A DNA stretch of 64,000 nt from Pholiota molesta (lineage: Eukaryota > Basidiomycota > Agaricomycetes > Agaricales > Strophariaceae): positions 1 to 64,000 of the forward strand of contig JACGCK010000138.1 in the NCBI GenBank assembly GCA_014925825.1, given 5' to 3'. A program made the position numbers and the translations under genes. Below, one piece after another: positions 11,590-23,439 of this stretch. The first letter of the stretch is position 1. Each line of letters begins with the position of its first letter. A model generated the notes under the pieces. It saw nothing but the letters and a program-made list of their open reading frames with translations. It was not told the DNA's origin and made no database searches.

Positions 11590-12907
11590 TCAGCCCAATA
11601 CAGTTCCTTCAAGTCCATCGAGTAGAAATGCCGGCACACGATGAACTTCATGATGATCGCGGTAGCCTGGGTGAGTTTTAGGCAGCGTAACATCATGAGA
11701 AACAACGCCCATAATATTGTATCCGCCTTCAATAATCGAATTAGTACATTCTTCTCAATCAAACTGTGTTACTCATAATATAACAAACGCACCTGCAGCA
11801 TTGTCCTGGTAGATACCACGGACGGGCCCTTGGCCGCCAGTAGTGGTAGCGTGATATCCACGGACATCATTGTTAATAGGATATTCATGGCCTGGGCCAA
11901 TCATATGGGGAAGTGGCTGGTGGCGGTTGGTTGGAGGACCTTGTTCCAGATTCTTAAATTTGACGGGCTATAGATGATCGAGTCGTGACTTTTCAGCACC
12001 GAATTTATGATATTGGATCGTACATATGGGAGTCTTTTCACATCCTTGTACATCCCGAGATTATAGGCACCTGTACGGACACCCTTTCCGTAGATAACAT
12101 CTGTCATGCTACCAGTCAGCTGAATTTCAACTTGTTATTAAAGAAAAGGATATACCGTGATTGGGTACATGGTACTCATCATGTCGATTGGGCATGTTGC
12201 CATGTGCGAGTGTTTGCGCATACCGAGCATTCGCAATGGCGTGAGCAGCTTGACCTTTCGCCTTTTTCTCCTGTAGCCGAGCTTTGGCTTCAGCTTGCTT
12301 TAGCATGGCCTTTTCGTCTTTTTCATGCTCGCCCTTGGCAAAGTTCGCCCTGGGTTTCTTGGGTTGTTTGGCAAGACGACGTCCCTGCTGCCGATGTTCC
12401 GCACGGAAGCCACTGACGATGTGCTTTGTCCCCTTTGAAGTAGTCGTCTTCGTATATTTTGGATTGTTCGGCCTTCCATATTGTCTGTGACATATCAACA
12501 AAATTCAGAACAAATGCATGTAATATATATATCACATACGGAACGTCTTGCGCTTGCAGATGAGCCTTTTTCGCAGCATTTAATGCTTGTCTATGGGCCA
12601 CGTTGGCTCTTACGGCGGCCTTGCGAGCTTTGGCATCCTCTGCGGAGAGTCTGTTTTTGTTGCTACGAGAGAAAAGCGTTTCGTCGGTGGTGTGCGCGAG
12701 TATGTGTGATTCACCATCCTGATAATCTCGCTTGGCTAGAAGCTCAGCACTGATATCCCGAGAAAGTAATGCAATCCTGTCCGAGGACAAACTAAAGGGT
12801 CTAGCTTCAACCAGCAAAGATCCAGCTGATTGGACTGGTAGCGCAAGCGACGGGGCGATAGCACCCAAAAGAGCTGGAAGGACGGTAAAAAAGAGTCTGG
12901 GATACAT
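11590..12907 (-). CDS. Family 2 secreted protein, copy A, with RNase N1/T1-like C-terminus
   Basis: Five exons on the minus strand (12907-12540, 12484-12156, 12100-12024, 11967-11793, 11726-11590) join without frame breaks into 361 aa; introns are 55-66 bp. The start is MYPRLFFTVLPALLG, a classical signal peptide, not the upstream in-frame ATG at 12943. An acidic propeptide-like part follows (about residues 25-85), then a Lys/Ala/Gln-rich basic part (about 90-230) ending in DEYHVPNHG, and a compact C-terminal region with GHEYPI, GPVRGIYQ and GVVSHD. That order of Glu, Arg and His motifs is the layout of the guanyl-specific RNase N1/T1 family (T1 Glu58, Arg77, His92). Exon 3 ends in Tyr and exon 4 starts Pro-Val, matching T1 Tyr38-Pro39 but with Val at the His40 position. 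It is divergent from family 1 copy 2, 710 bp away. Confidence 0.72.
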
Positions 12908-13617
12908 TTTGTATAATGCAGTGATTAGGACTAGACCGAGCACAGCTCAGTCGGTGTGTATGGAGGGGGGAAGGCCAGCTTAAGGGACAAAATGGCATAC
13001 ACTAGGTTTATGTAGTTAATAATAATTACGAATCTCCCTTGTGGGCACCAGTGGGCGTTGACAGGCGTTGAACAAACTGATGATCAATGAATATTATTGC
13101 ACTGATCAACCAAATGCTTCAGATGGCATTTGATGATAATGAATCCATTCTTTGTATAAGGCCTTCAAGTTGCTACCCCGAAACACCTTCCCACAATATA
13201 AGAAAGCCTGAGTCGCCCGTCTTGTGGAAGGTGCACGCCAACGTCCGCCTCCCATTTCTTTCTTTCTGAACAATGTAGAGAAAGACTACATATCTTGCGA
13301 GTTGCCGTCCAATCGTCATTACGCTACTGATGCCTAAGGCGATGGCTGTGTGGGTGATTTTATCATAGCGCCCGCTGTCAATTCAATTGAGAATTTTCAA
13401 TACCGTGACTCGCAAGACTTGAATAGTTCCAGAAGTGAGGCGCAATCTCAGCGCTCTAAGCAGTTGAGCGGCACTTTGGCATGGGCGATGTTTATGATGG
13501 GTTTAGCGTGGCAGAACGCATCAGTGATGTGAAGTGTACTGCCTTAATGGTTAGTGCACGGGTATACAATATAATACACAGATTGTACTTCGTGTACGTC
13601 TCGTTATCAATACCAAA
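12908..13617. promoter_or_regulatory. Shared divergent upstream region of family 2 copy A and family 1 copy 2
   Basis: The 710 bp between two divergent starts. On the left it holds the 13-bp family 2 leader motif GGAAGGCCAGCTT at 12969-12981 (one mismatch to the other copies). On the right it holds blocks shared with the upstream region of family 1 copy 1: CAATCGTCATT, ATCATAGCGCCCG and CAATCTCAGCGCTCTAAG. No TATA box is obvious for copy A. No other gene is seen. Confidence 0.5.
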
Positions 13618-14389
13618 ATGGCCTCCCCCATCTCCGTTGCACTCTCATCGTATGACAAAATGTCTGTACTCGAGGTGATCAAAGCCAATCCGACATGGAA
13701 AACAGTAGACCAACTAGGCGATGCTTTCATAGAGCAGGCCAACGCCAAGCCTTACGACGTTGAAAAGATAGCGACCGTTATTGCAGACCTCATGAACGAT
13801 CCCAACGTCCCGCCCATTAAGACGGTTGACTTCCATAGACAACCCATTGAAGAGCCGTTTAAGGACATCCTGTGCCAGGTCGTCTTCGACCTTATCAAGA
13901 GAGTATTCTCCGACGATATCCCTGCCATCGAGCCAACCAATCCGTTCCTCGTCTCTGCTCTCATATCGGGAGCGTGTATCCGCAGTGACATTTGCAATTC
14001 CAGCACGCAGTCCGGGCATATCACACTTGGTCTGCGATTCGAGGGCGTAAAGTGGAGAGAAATTATTCCTGATGAGAAGGCAGAGGTCTGGGCCATCCAC
14101 GCTGCACTTCATCTATTAGCTGGAGGGAGAAGAGTCTATCGCGAAGAGCAGATTGGGTACCGTCAGAAAGAACTTCTACCGGCGCTTAAGGCTATCGCTG
14201 AGCAGAATATTATTATCAATCCCCAAGGGAAAGCGTTGTTGCAGGTAAGTATTTAATCTTTTCTGCGACTGTTCTTCCGTCTGCTAACAACTTTCTCAGG
14301 CCGCTATTGCAGAAGCAGAGGCTGGATTCAAGAAAAATCTTCCGATCGTGGATATCTGGAAAATGCTCTTCCCTGAGGCTTCTTTATAA
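13618..14389 (+). CDS. Family 1 protein, copy 2 (intact, 238 aa)
   Basis: Exon 1 13618-14244 (209 codons), a 55 bp intron 14245-14299 (GTAAGT, GCTAAC branch, CTCAG) and exon 2 14300-14389. I do not recognise the family. Visible features: no signal peptide or membrane segment; predicted helix-rich; an N-terminal block ALSSYDK, a WKTVDQLGDAFIEQANAKP block, a central TNPFLVSALISGACIRS with a Cys, an IHAALHLLAGGRRVY block followed by GYRQKELLPALKAIAEQN, and a conserved tail PIVDIWKMLFP. By my count it has about 31 Asp/Glu against 25 Lys/Arg, so it is acidic. Conservation across four copies is even along the length and intron position is identical, so selection on the protein is likely. It forms a convergent pair with family 2 copy B, repeating the copy 1 / copy A arrangement. 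Confidence 0.8.
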
Positions 14390-14871
14390 GAATATATGGG
14401 AATATTTTTTATTTCTTTAGCATGTAGTCCATATCAATTTACTTGTAATTATACGAGACATATCAGTGTTGCATCCGGCGACCATCATAGGCCACTATGA
14501 TTGAAGACTTCCAGCTCAATGACCAATTCAATACATAAATCTTGTAGCTCATTATTCAAAATAAAATAGCTAGCAATGGTAGCTCATAGTGATTTGTTTC
14601 AGTGCTTGGCCTGCAAGGCTTCTGAAATTAGGGATTGATATTTGTAAAGGGAAAGCAGGTCGCTACCGGCGCCTCAGACTCCCAATTTCATCGGTATTTC
14701 CAAATTTCAACTATTATGTCTCATTGAGCGCTAACGAAAGTGTCCAGTGACGAGATCAGGCATCGCAAAGAAAGTTCCACAAAATTCCCATTGTCCTACT
14801 TGCGATAATCCAGCGTAAGCTACTATCGTTCCACTATTCAGTGACTGGGGAGGTCGATTCCTACAGCTCCC
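14390..14871. other. Spacer between family 1 copy 2 and family 2 pseudogene
   Basis: No gene seen. The 482 bp are the common 3' flank of two convergent units, equivalent in position to 10818-11589 but shorter and not closely similar. Confidence 0.45.
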
Positions 14872-16153
14872 TCAGCGGGCAGGCGCTGGCACACCGTGAA
14901 TTTGGTGGTGATCGTTATAGCCCGGGTGAATATCAGGAAGGGTAAAATCATGAGCAATGACGTCTCGACACTGTATTTTCCTAGTGTTAATGTTAGATAA
15001 GACCACCAAAATTAGTTTTGAGGTTAAACGTTAAAGACGCACCTGCCGCATTGTCCTGGTAAACAGTACGGACGAGCCCCTGGTCAGCATGATGTGGGTG
15101 GTATAAATTTCTAGCGGTGTTGATGGGATATTCGTGGCCGGTGCCAGCCATGTGAGGAAGAGGCTGGTGGCGGCAGTCGGGAGAGCAGATCATTCCTGAA
15201 AGTGACGGGCTACAGAAAATTACGAATGAGTGCCATGTTTGGTTTTCTATTCGTGATCCTAAGTATACATATCGTCCGCCATGACTACGGTGCATCGCGA
15301 GGTTATAGGCACCTGTACGGATATCCTTGCCATGGAGAACACCTGACATAGTCACGTTCAGCCAAATTCAACTTGTTATTAATTGAAGGAAATAATATAT
15401 ACCGCGATTGGGTACACGGTACTCATCGTGGCGATCAGGCATGTTGCCATGTGCGATTGTCTGCGCATACCGAGCGTTTCGTTGTAGCGTGAGCAGCCCG
15501 ACTTGCTGTCTTTTTCGCCTGTAGCCGGGTTTTAGCTTCAGCTTGCTTCCGCAGGGCCCTCACGTTTGTCAAATGTTCACCCTTGGCAAAGTTCGGCTTG
15601 GGCGCCTTGGATCGTTGAGCAATACGGCGTCCTCGCTGTTCTTCTGGGATCTTACGACTGTTTGCACGGAAGCCAGATGACAATGTGCGTTTTACCCTTA
15701 GCAGTCGTCCCCTTCTTATATGAGCGTGATGGTGTGCGATGCTTTTCGTAGCGCTGGCCTTTGTACCACCAGTGAGTATCATCAGTGAGTATCATCAATG
15801 AAGCAAAAACAAAAAAAAAGTATAGCTACGGCCGGTAGCCCGTCTTTCTGGGCTTGCAACTCGACCTTCTTTGCAGCGTTACAAGCTTGGTTGGTGGCAA
15901 CCTTGGTTCTCATCGCGTCTTTACGCTGATGGGCGTCTGAAGCAGTCCGCCCAACCCTGGTGACATGAGGAAAGAGGTCCTCGTTGATGACACGCGCAAG
16001 TACATCGGATTCGTCGTCCTAATAGCCCCGCTCAACCATAAGTTCGGCATCGATATCGCGCGATACTGATAGAAATTGGGCGGTTAGCGCAAGAGATGGC
16101 GCGACAGCACCTAACAGCGCCAGGAGAATTGTCAGAAATAGACGGGGATACAC
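14872..16153 (-). pseudogene. Family 2, copy B, degraded
   Basis: All five exon regions of a family 2 gene are recognisable on the minus strand, in order, but the copy is broken several times. The ATG position (16151-16153) reads GTG, a block of roughly twenty codons after the signal peptide is missing, a TAG lies in frame near 16020, and at least two single-base shifts disrupt the basic exon (near 15700 and 15480). Exon 3 (GVLHGKDIRTGAYNLAMH) and exon 4 (GHEYPI, LVRTVYQ) remain well preserved. The promoter is retained: a TATA-like TATAAGAA at 16227-16234 (minus strand) and the leader motif near 16189-16201. Closest in sequence to copy C. No expression of an intact product is expected. Confidence 0.8.
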
Positions 16154-18472
16154 TTATTGACCAAAGCACAGCTCATCAGTGGTGGGGAGAAAGACCAGCT
16201 TGGGGGAGGAAAGAATGTGCGTTGAGTTCTTATATCCCTGACCTTCCAAGCATTATGTTTTTATTGGTGAACCTATGATAGAAGAAGTTTGCCCAAGTTT
16301 GACCCCCAAATGCGAACGCGTCCGAATGTGAACACTGATCAATGGGCCCCTTGATTACTACATTTGATAAGTAGTGCTGTTCTGAGTGTTGTTGTCGAAG
16401 CGATGTGAAGGAGGGCGGAGTGGACTTGGAGGGGACTCTAGAGAGACTTGAGGAGCAACTTGGGAGTCGACATTCAACATCATCAGGATGCCGTTGTTTG
16501 CTTGTATTGAGGATCCCGGGAGCCGGGCCGGAGCAAGCTTTTCTGACGTCTCCAAGTTACCTCTTCTCCATCATCCACACCTCTCTGCTCTCTGCAGCAT
16601 ACTACGCGCGCCTGGTGCCTACATTACTAACACGTCAATGCTTCCTTCCTTGCATAGCATGTCTGTCAGCACAGCGAGCCCAAGCCACATCGTCATGATG
16701 AAGAGTCGATCAGGCATCGATATCAAGCACTCTTGGATGCACACTACTGCCGCACACACCTGGCATCGTCAGATCATGCAGTCTCCGAGTCACTGACCGA
16801 TATCGCCATGCAAATAACGACTTACAGCGGCTCTGAACTAGCGACTGCATGCACCACACTATTCCATCCCGCACGCAGCCCATCCTTAGTCGTGGGCGCT
16901 GGTATTGACTGGTCCTACCGGGTTGACCAATGAATTCCTTAACTGAGGTCTAGCTATGACAGAAATTACACATGGTTGATCATGGTCGAGCTGGCTGCAT
17001 TGCAGGAGGCTCCTTCTAGAGTAACCATCGGTGTGCAGCAGCTCTCCTAGATGTGGCGCTCCTGCACGTACAGTACCGCTAGTTGTATACTCGTTGTATA
17101 CTAGCACCGCTTCTAGTCTGAGTCGGAAACCGCTGAGCGATATTCCTTGTGAGTTTGCCTGTCCTCGTCGCTGCTATCTTGGACGCGGGGTGAAAGCATT
17201 GCTTGCTGGCTTGTCAGCCTGTATCCTTGTTCAGCGAGCGGTGTCTGGAGAGAGTCAAGTTCTTGATATTGGTCATTTTTTTCTAAGATTGCCATCTTCT
17301 TCAGGTTCCTGACGTCTTGGTGCGAAAAATTTCACGTATTCTTTCTTTTCCTAACGCGCTTTTGTCGAGATTCGTACTGACTTCTTGTATCACCAGGTCT
17401 CATGCTACCGTCAATCCAATACGGTGCTCTGATATCTCTATCCACTGCTGGTACCGTTTGGCGGTCACGAACTATCATCATAACTACTTCCTCTTTGCCA
17501 CCAAACAGCATTTCTCGTATGAAGCTCATCGAATATTCCGATATTCGCTTTGTACGACCACCCACGTATCAACGCTGGGCAGTTGATACAGATCGCCTCA
17601 ACCCACGTATGCTCATAGAATAGTAGGTGAAACGCGATGTTTTTAGGAATCTTCCTCATTTCTTGTCCATCTCAACGGTCATCTCGATCTTCAATTCTAG
17701 CTTTTTTATTTTCCTTTCTTGAATCCTTCCTTTTTGCTTGTCTCTATTCCTGTTATCCAATGGTTCAGCCCAAACTCCATATCCTTTCATTCCACCACAC
17801 TCACGAGTCACTCGAACTCGCATCTTCGGTCTTTTCTTACTCTCGTCGTTTCCTTTCTTGCTTTCTCTCTTTCTTCTGGTTTTGCTCAACCTCCCCTCGG
17901 GTTGCATTGACACTGCCATCAACCCCATCGGCGCCCGTCATGCCCCTTTTCAACTTTGCGCCTCACACAGCCTGCCCATCCCGCACATCCAACCAACCAC
18001 TACGGCCACCGTCAATACTTCACAAACTAGCGCCCAGTATCGACACCCCTCTTCCAGATAGACCCAATATATATTCCTCCGCCGACCAAAACCTTGCCTT
18101 TGTGAACCCACCACGCTTATGAAACTGAAAAACGAGTCGCTTCTCGGTTTGTTTTCTGGGGAGCTGGTGACCGTTTATAAGCCTATACCACATCCGTATT
18201 CCCAGCGTTGTATCTCGGTGATCGTTCTATAACCATTCTCGGTTGCGTACCGAATTTTCTGTATCGGCTTTGGATGGTTTGTTGGTCTGCCCGCTGAGCA
18301 TTCCCAATTCACACATGTCGAACGAGAAGTAGCACCTAGTACTTCGGCACTTAAATTCATTAACATTCAATATCAATGGAAGTGTCCCATGAAGTCCAAA
18401 GAGGATTCCACAAAAATGTTTGTCATTATGCTACTAATAACAACCCAGTGTGAGCGACTGCTGTTCAGCAAT
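16154..18472. other. No supported gene
   Basis: Upstream sequence of the family 2 pseudogene, then about 2 kb without credible coding structure. From 17.64 to 18.12 kb the plus strand is pyrimidine-rich and has a 161-codon open frame with no signature. Near 18000-18210 short blocks (CGACACCCCT, CCTCCGCCG, TATTCCCAG) occur in the same order as in 9280-9560, suggesting an old copied segment. Confidence 0.4.
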
Positions 18473-19810
18473 TTAATGATGATCTGGGAATATTCCTCCA
18501 GCTCCGTCTATCGGTGCAGGCGCTGGCACACCGTGAATTTGGTGGTGATCATTGTACCCCGGGTGAGTGTCAGGAAGGGTGACATCATGAGCGATGACGC
18601 CTTGAACAGTATATCCTCCTAACGATAACATTAGATTAAGTAAGTCACTCTGATTAATCCTAAGATTAAAGACGTACCTGCCGCATGGTTCTGGTATATA
18701 GCGCGGACGGGCCCTTGGCTAGCATGGTGAGGGTGATATCCGTTTTTGGCGTTGTTGATAGGATATTCGTGGCCAGTGCCAACCATGTGAGGCAGGGGTC
18801 GGTGGCGGTCGGTGGGAGGACCTTGCAGATCATTCCTGAAAGTGACAGGCTAGAGAGGCTTGCGAATGAGTACCGATTACTTGTCTATTCATGAAGCTGG
18901 AACATACATATCTTCCGCCCGAACCATCGTGTTTCCCGAGGTTATAGGCGCCGGTACGGACATCCTTGCCATGGAGAACGCCTGTGGTGCTCATATTTAG
19001 AGAGATTTTAACCTATTAGTGGACGAAAGAATTTACCATGGTTGGGTACATGATACTCGTCGTGGCGATTAGGCAGAGTGCCATGTGCGACTGTCTGTGC
19101 ATACCGAGTGTTCGCTGTAGCATGAGCAGCCCGACCCGCTGTCTTCTTCGCCTGTAGCCGGGCCTTGGCTTCAGCTTGCTTCTGGACGGCCTTCGTGTTT
19201 GTCAAATGGGCGCCCTTAGCGAAATCAGGTTTGGGCGTCTTCGGCTGCTTGGGAAGGCGAAAGCCCTTGTCGCGGCTGTCCTTGCGAAAGCCGCCGGTAA
19301 TGTGTTCTGTGCCCTTCTTCGTCGTTGCTTTGGTGTATGTAATTCTGCGAGGCTTTCCATAGCGGTGACCTCTGTAACCGCCAGTCAGTATCATCAGTGA
19401 AGCAAAGACAAAAATAGTGTATAATTGACGTACGGCGGTAGCGCGGCTGTCTTGGCTTGCAAATCGGTCTTCTTCGCAGCGTTATGAGCTTGGTTGGTGG
19501 CAATTTTGGTTTTCACAGCTTCTTTACGGTGATGAGCCTCTGCAGCAGTCAGCTTTGGCCTGGTGGCACGAGGAAAGAGGTCCTCGTTGATGGCACGCGC
19601 AAGTATATCGGATTCGTCGTCCTGTTGACGCCGCTCGACCATAAGTTCGGCGTCGACATCGCAAGATGCTAATGGGGCCGCATCCGATGACAAGTCAAAC
19701 GACCTGGCCTCAATGGAGAGGGAGTCGGAGAATTGGACGGGCAGCGCAAGAGACGGTGCGATAGCACCTAGCAGCATCGGCAGGATCGTAAGAAATAGAC
19801 GAGGATACAT
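18473..19810 (-). CDS. Family 2 secreted protein, copy C, with RNase N1/T1-like C-terminus
   Basis: Exons 19810-19434, 19371-19037, 18981-18908, 18849-18678 and 18618-18473 (introns 55-62 bp) give an uninterrupted 367 aa product. N-terminus MYPRLFLTILPMLLGAIAPS is a signal peptide. VERRQQDDESD near residue 60 offers a dibasic Arg-Arg that could be a kexin site; the basic exon 2 product ends DEYHVPNHG. The putative catalytic part has GRY|PVTFRND across the exon 3/4 junction, GHEYPI, GPVRAIYQ and GVIAHDV, then GYNDHHQIHGV and a Pro/Gly-rich tail slightly longer than in D and E. The assignment to the RNase N1/T1 superfamily is from motif order and spacing. Promoter: TATAAGA at 19909-19915 (minus) and the leader motif at 19870-19882. 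Confidence 0.75.
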
Positions 19811-21253
19811 TTTAAAGTGAGTGAATGAGACTAGACTAAGCGCAGCTCAGTTAGTGGTGGAGGTGGAGAGGAAGACCAGCTTGGGGGAGCAAGGAGCGCG
19901 CATTGAGTTCTTATACTCCCGACTTTTGGACCTTGAACAAATTGGGAATTTTCTGACGATCCTTTGAAGTTTGAAGCCAACTGCGAATGTGTCGGAGGAA
20001 GATTGAACGTGCTGATTGACACTTTGAAGTTTGTTTGACGGTCTCCGTCTTGGCACCGTCACAGCATTTTCTAATATCTACATATACGGCCTGCCAAATA
20101 AGTGCTTCATCCACAAGGTCCTGAAGCTAATGCTCGACACTTAATTTAACAGCAACGAAAAATAAAAACAGAGGCATATTGGATCATTTTTGCCACTTTC
20201 GTCTTAACAGAAAGCGTTGAAGGCATTTTGGCTCTGAATAACGGACTTGATTTACATTATCAATGCATATGATCCAGACTTCTGGTAACTTCTGGTTTCA
20301 TGTCGACGGTCGACCCATGTTAAGCGGCCGGAAACTCATGCACCCCGTGCAAATATCAAAACATCTAAGTAAAATGAAATTGAGTATAATGGATGACTGG
20401 CGCTGCGTACAAATATTCTATCTCGTACTCAAGTTCAAACAATACGCCTGCACGAGTACCTGTGGTCCTATGGAGAAAACTGCAGGGACTCGCGTATCTA
20501 CTTATCATTGAGCGCTCATTCTCCATATGCAGCGCCCGTCTCTAGCCGTCTCTTCGCCCGGCTGAAGCACCCGTGCCATTTCCATACATGTTCTTTCTAG
20601 ACTTTAGATACTTATCAACGGCAAACTGCGTCATGCATGGACCTGCATGGACTTGGCACGGGCACGGAATGAATATGAGCGCGTCTCCGAAGGTCTCCGA
20701 CAACGTGGATCAGCACATCGATACTCATTGCACAATGCCCGCTCTCAGCAGAGCGGCTGCAGCATTTCACCGGTATAAACCTTGGCGTACCAAAAAAGAT
20801 GAGCATTGAATGAATAAACAATAGGTATTTCCGGATGTTTTCGGACATCGTATCACTGGTGCGAGGTTTCTCTTCTTTCTCTTTCGTTCCAAGTTTCTCG
20901 AGTACGCAGTAAGGTCCATGAAAGCTTGAATTCTATGAAATCATACATTACTCTCACAACCAATGTCTGTCCTTGTCATGTCGATGCGTCTCACAATTTC
21001 CATCATTGAATGTTGAACGATTGAACATATCTGATTGCAGCCTAGCGCATTGTGGCTATAGCAAGGCGGATTTGCTCATGCTGAATCCCGATAATAGTAG
21101 GTGCCACTACTAAATACAATAAGAAAAACCAAACAATTAGATATATTCGGACACTCATTACTGATCATCCTGGCGTGTTCATTCTACGTGAAGGTGCCAA
21201 TCAATTAGAGGATAGCATTTCAGATCATACTACTAATCAACTCGTCAAATCTC
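19811..21253. other. Intergenic; family 2 copy C promoter and copy D 3' flank
   Basis: No gene seen. The first 110 bp are the copy C leader and TATA region. From about 21134 the sequence is the 3' flank of copy D and is repeated in inverse orientation downstream of copy E (28660-28790), showing that the copied unit extends past the genes. Confidence 0.5.
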
Positions 21254-22674
21254 TTAGGGCTTTGGTACGCGGGGAATAGCGATGTGATCGTTGTAGCCCG
21301 GGTGTTTCTTATCACGAGTAACATCATGGGAAACGACTCCTTGGACATTGTACCCGTCTACGTATAACGATGTGTCAGTACAAATGCGATGCATCTCAGT
21401 ATCAATGGAGAACGTACTGTGGCTCCCATCTGCGGCCGGTGGGTTCTTCTGGTAGATACCGCGAGTAGGTCCTACAACGTTTCCGGGATGATAGCCGCCT
21501 TTTTGGATGGGATATTCGAGACCATTACCGGCCATGTTGGGGAGTGGCTTGTGACGGTTGTTCGCAGCACCTTGTTCGTAATTGCTGAATGTGACGGGCT
21601 ACAAGGCGGGATGAATGAATTTTGGATAATTTATTCGAATACGAGCCCCGGGACGTACATATTTTTTGCCTTTGCCATCATGGAGCGCGAGATTGGCAGC
21701 GCCTTGGCGAACTTGAGTGCCGTGGAGAACACCTAGTGGAGGAGGAGGACAATCAGCGAAATGCCAAAAGAAATTAAACAGAAAACATACCGTGGCTGGG
21801 GACGTGGTATTCGTCTTTGCGGCCTGGCATGTTTCCGTGCTGCAGGGTTTTCTGGTGGATCGCCGCCGCAGCGCCGTGTTTAGCACGGCCATCCGCCTTT
21901 TTCTGCTGCATGCGCGCGGTGGCTGCTGCCTGCGACTGTACAGCCTTCGCGTTGGTCAAGTGCTCGCCTTTAGCGAAGTTTGCCTTAGGTGTCTTGGGCT
22001 GCTGGGGCAGGCGACGGCCCGCGGCGCGGCCTTCCTTACGATAGCCGCCGGTGATGTGCTGTGTACCCGCCGCCGTCGTTTCTTTGGTGTATTTTGGCTT
22101 GCGAGGCTTTCCGTAGCGGCTGCCCCTGTATCGCGAATTAGTATTGTTGATGAAGCGAGGAAGAGATTAGGGGGTATAATCAACGTACTCCGGTAGCTTA
22201 GCTGCTTCGCCTTGCAGATGAGTCTTCTTTGCAGCATTCGCAGCCTGATTATGAGCAACGCTGGTTTTTACGCTTGCTTTGCGAGCTTCAGAAGCATGAT
22301 CCTTCGCGGTCTTGGGCCTGACCACACGAGGGAAGAGGTCTCCATCGAAATCGCGTGAGAGTAGATCCTCGTAATCGTAATCGCGCTCGACAAGAGAATC
22401 TTCTGCGACATCGCGAGAGGCCAGTACAGCGGCGTCTGAGGAAAAATCAAGCGACCGAGCCTCAACGGAGAGAGAGTCGGACGACTGGATGGGTATCGCA
22501 AGAGCTGGAAGTGCAGCGCACAGGAGAGCGGGAAGGACAGCGAGAAAGAGACGAGGATGCATTTTTGTGGGCGAAGAGCGTAGATGACTAGACCAAGCAC
22601 AGCTCGGTTCAAGTGGATAATGGGGTGGAAGACCAGCTTGAGGGATAGCTGACGCCTGGCCAGGCTTTTATACT
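21134..22674 (-). repeat. Left arm of a 1.5-kb gene-bearing inverted duplication
   Basis: This segment, with family 2 copy D, its TATA box and about 120 bp of 3' flank, is repeated as the reverse complement at about 27244-28780 (copy E). Similarity ends abruptly at the AGTATAAAAG promoter box on the inner side, with weaker traces such as CTTGG-CACTCCATGC beyond it. The arms are separated by 4.6 kb that contain the foldback element. Confidence 0.8.
21254..22562 (-). CDS. Family 2 secreted protein, copy D, with RNase N1/T1-like C-terminus
   Basis: Exons 22562-22189, 22125-21791, 21732-21659, 21598-21418 and 21357-21254 with introns of 58-63 bp give 355 aa without breaks. Signal peptide MHPRLFLAVLPALLCAALPA, then an acidic Ser/Asp-rich propeptide with YDYEDLLSRDFDGDLFPR, then a strongly basic Ala/Lys/Gln-rich segment, then the RNase-like part: KKY|PVTFSNYEQG, LEYPIQKGGYHPG, GPTRGIYQ, GYNVQGVVSHDVT. 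Nearly identical to copy E, in inverse orientation; the two differ by scattered substitutions and one codon in exon 4 (181 versus 184 bp). Promoter elements: TATAAAAG at 22665-22672 (minus) and the leader motif at 22627-22639. Confidence 0.8.
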
Positions 22675-23439
22675 GCCAGCTTGGCTCCTGCATGCCATTT
22701 CAGCGTAAAGGATGTACGAAGTGTTCAGGCTTGGCCTGGCTTGGCTTGGGCACTCCATGCGTAGGCTAAGGGAAGATTGGCTGCGCATCATGTACACGTC
22801 CGTCGCTACCAGTCTCGAACCAGTCAAGGTCAGTATTCACTTGTCTTACATTGTCATCACTCCTCCACGCTACATGCCAACCGAAATCTGATGTGAGCAG
22901 ATGTGAGCCCGACCATAGTGCTCGACAGATAGGCTAATTTCGTACGTTCAAAGAATAGATCGTGTCTGCAAAGGTTTCGTCGCAAGTTTTGGCGGAATGT
23001 TGTTCAATGAGACCTGCAAATCGTTGATCATCGACAATTGCTGAATGTCGCTAAAGGCCTGAGGCTGTGAAGTTTGACGCAACAGACGATGAGAGAGCAA
23101 ATCACAAGTGTGAGTTACGTATACCTAGTTGCGTAGGTCTCGTTCTCATCCGTGCAGGGCAAAAGGCTCGCTGCGGCTGCGCTGCGGCATTCAAAAGATC
23201 GGCGGTGGCTTCGGCCCGGGGCCCGGTGTTCGGCGGACGAAGCCAGCGTCTGCCTGGCGTCTCCAAATCCTTTTTGTCCACAGCAATATATCAGTTTCTC
23301 CTATTTTCTCTTACAGATAGTACATGTAGACCATACATTTTTTATGCTGGCCATTTTGTTCTCGCAAATATGCTGAAATGAGTGAGGAATGTTAATGATT
23401 AATGGGCATTAAGAAAGCTACTTGGCCTAGGATGTACAA
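22563..23439. other. Upstream region of copy D; no other gene
   Basis: The first 110 bp are the leader and TATA region of copy D. A GC-rich stretch near 23150-23270 has short open frames on several registers but no credible gene. The sequence then runs into the target site of the foldback element. Confidence 0.45.

Noticed and set aside
21717..22196. A 159-codon plus-strand frame and its twin on the minus strand at 28158-27748
   Set aside because: Mirror frames opposite exon 2 and introns of family 2 copies D and E; high GC at third positions creates them.
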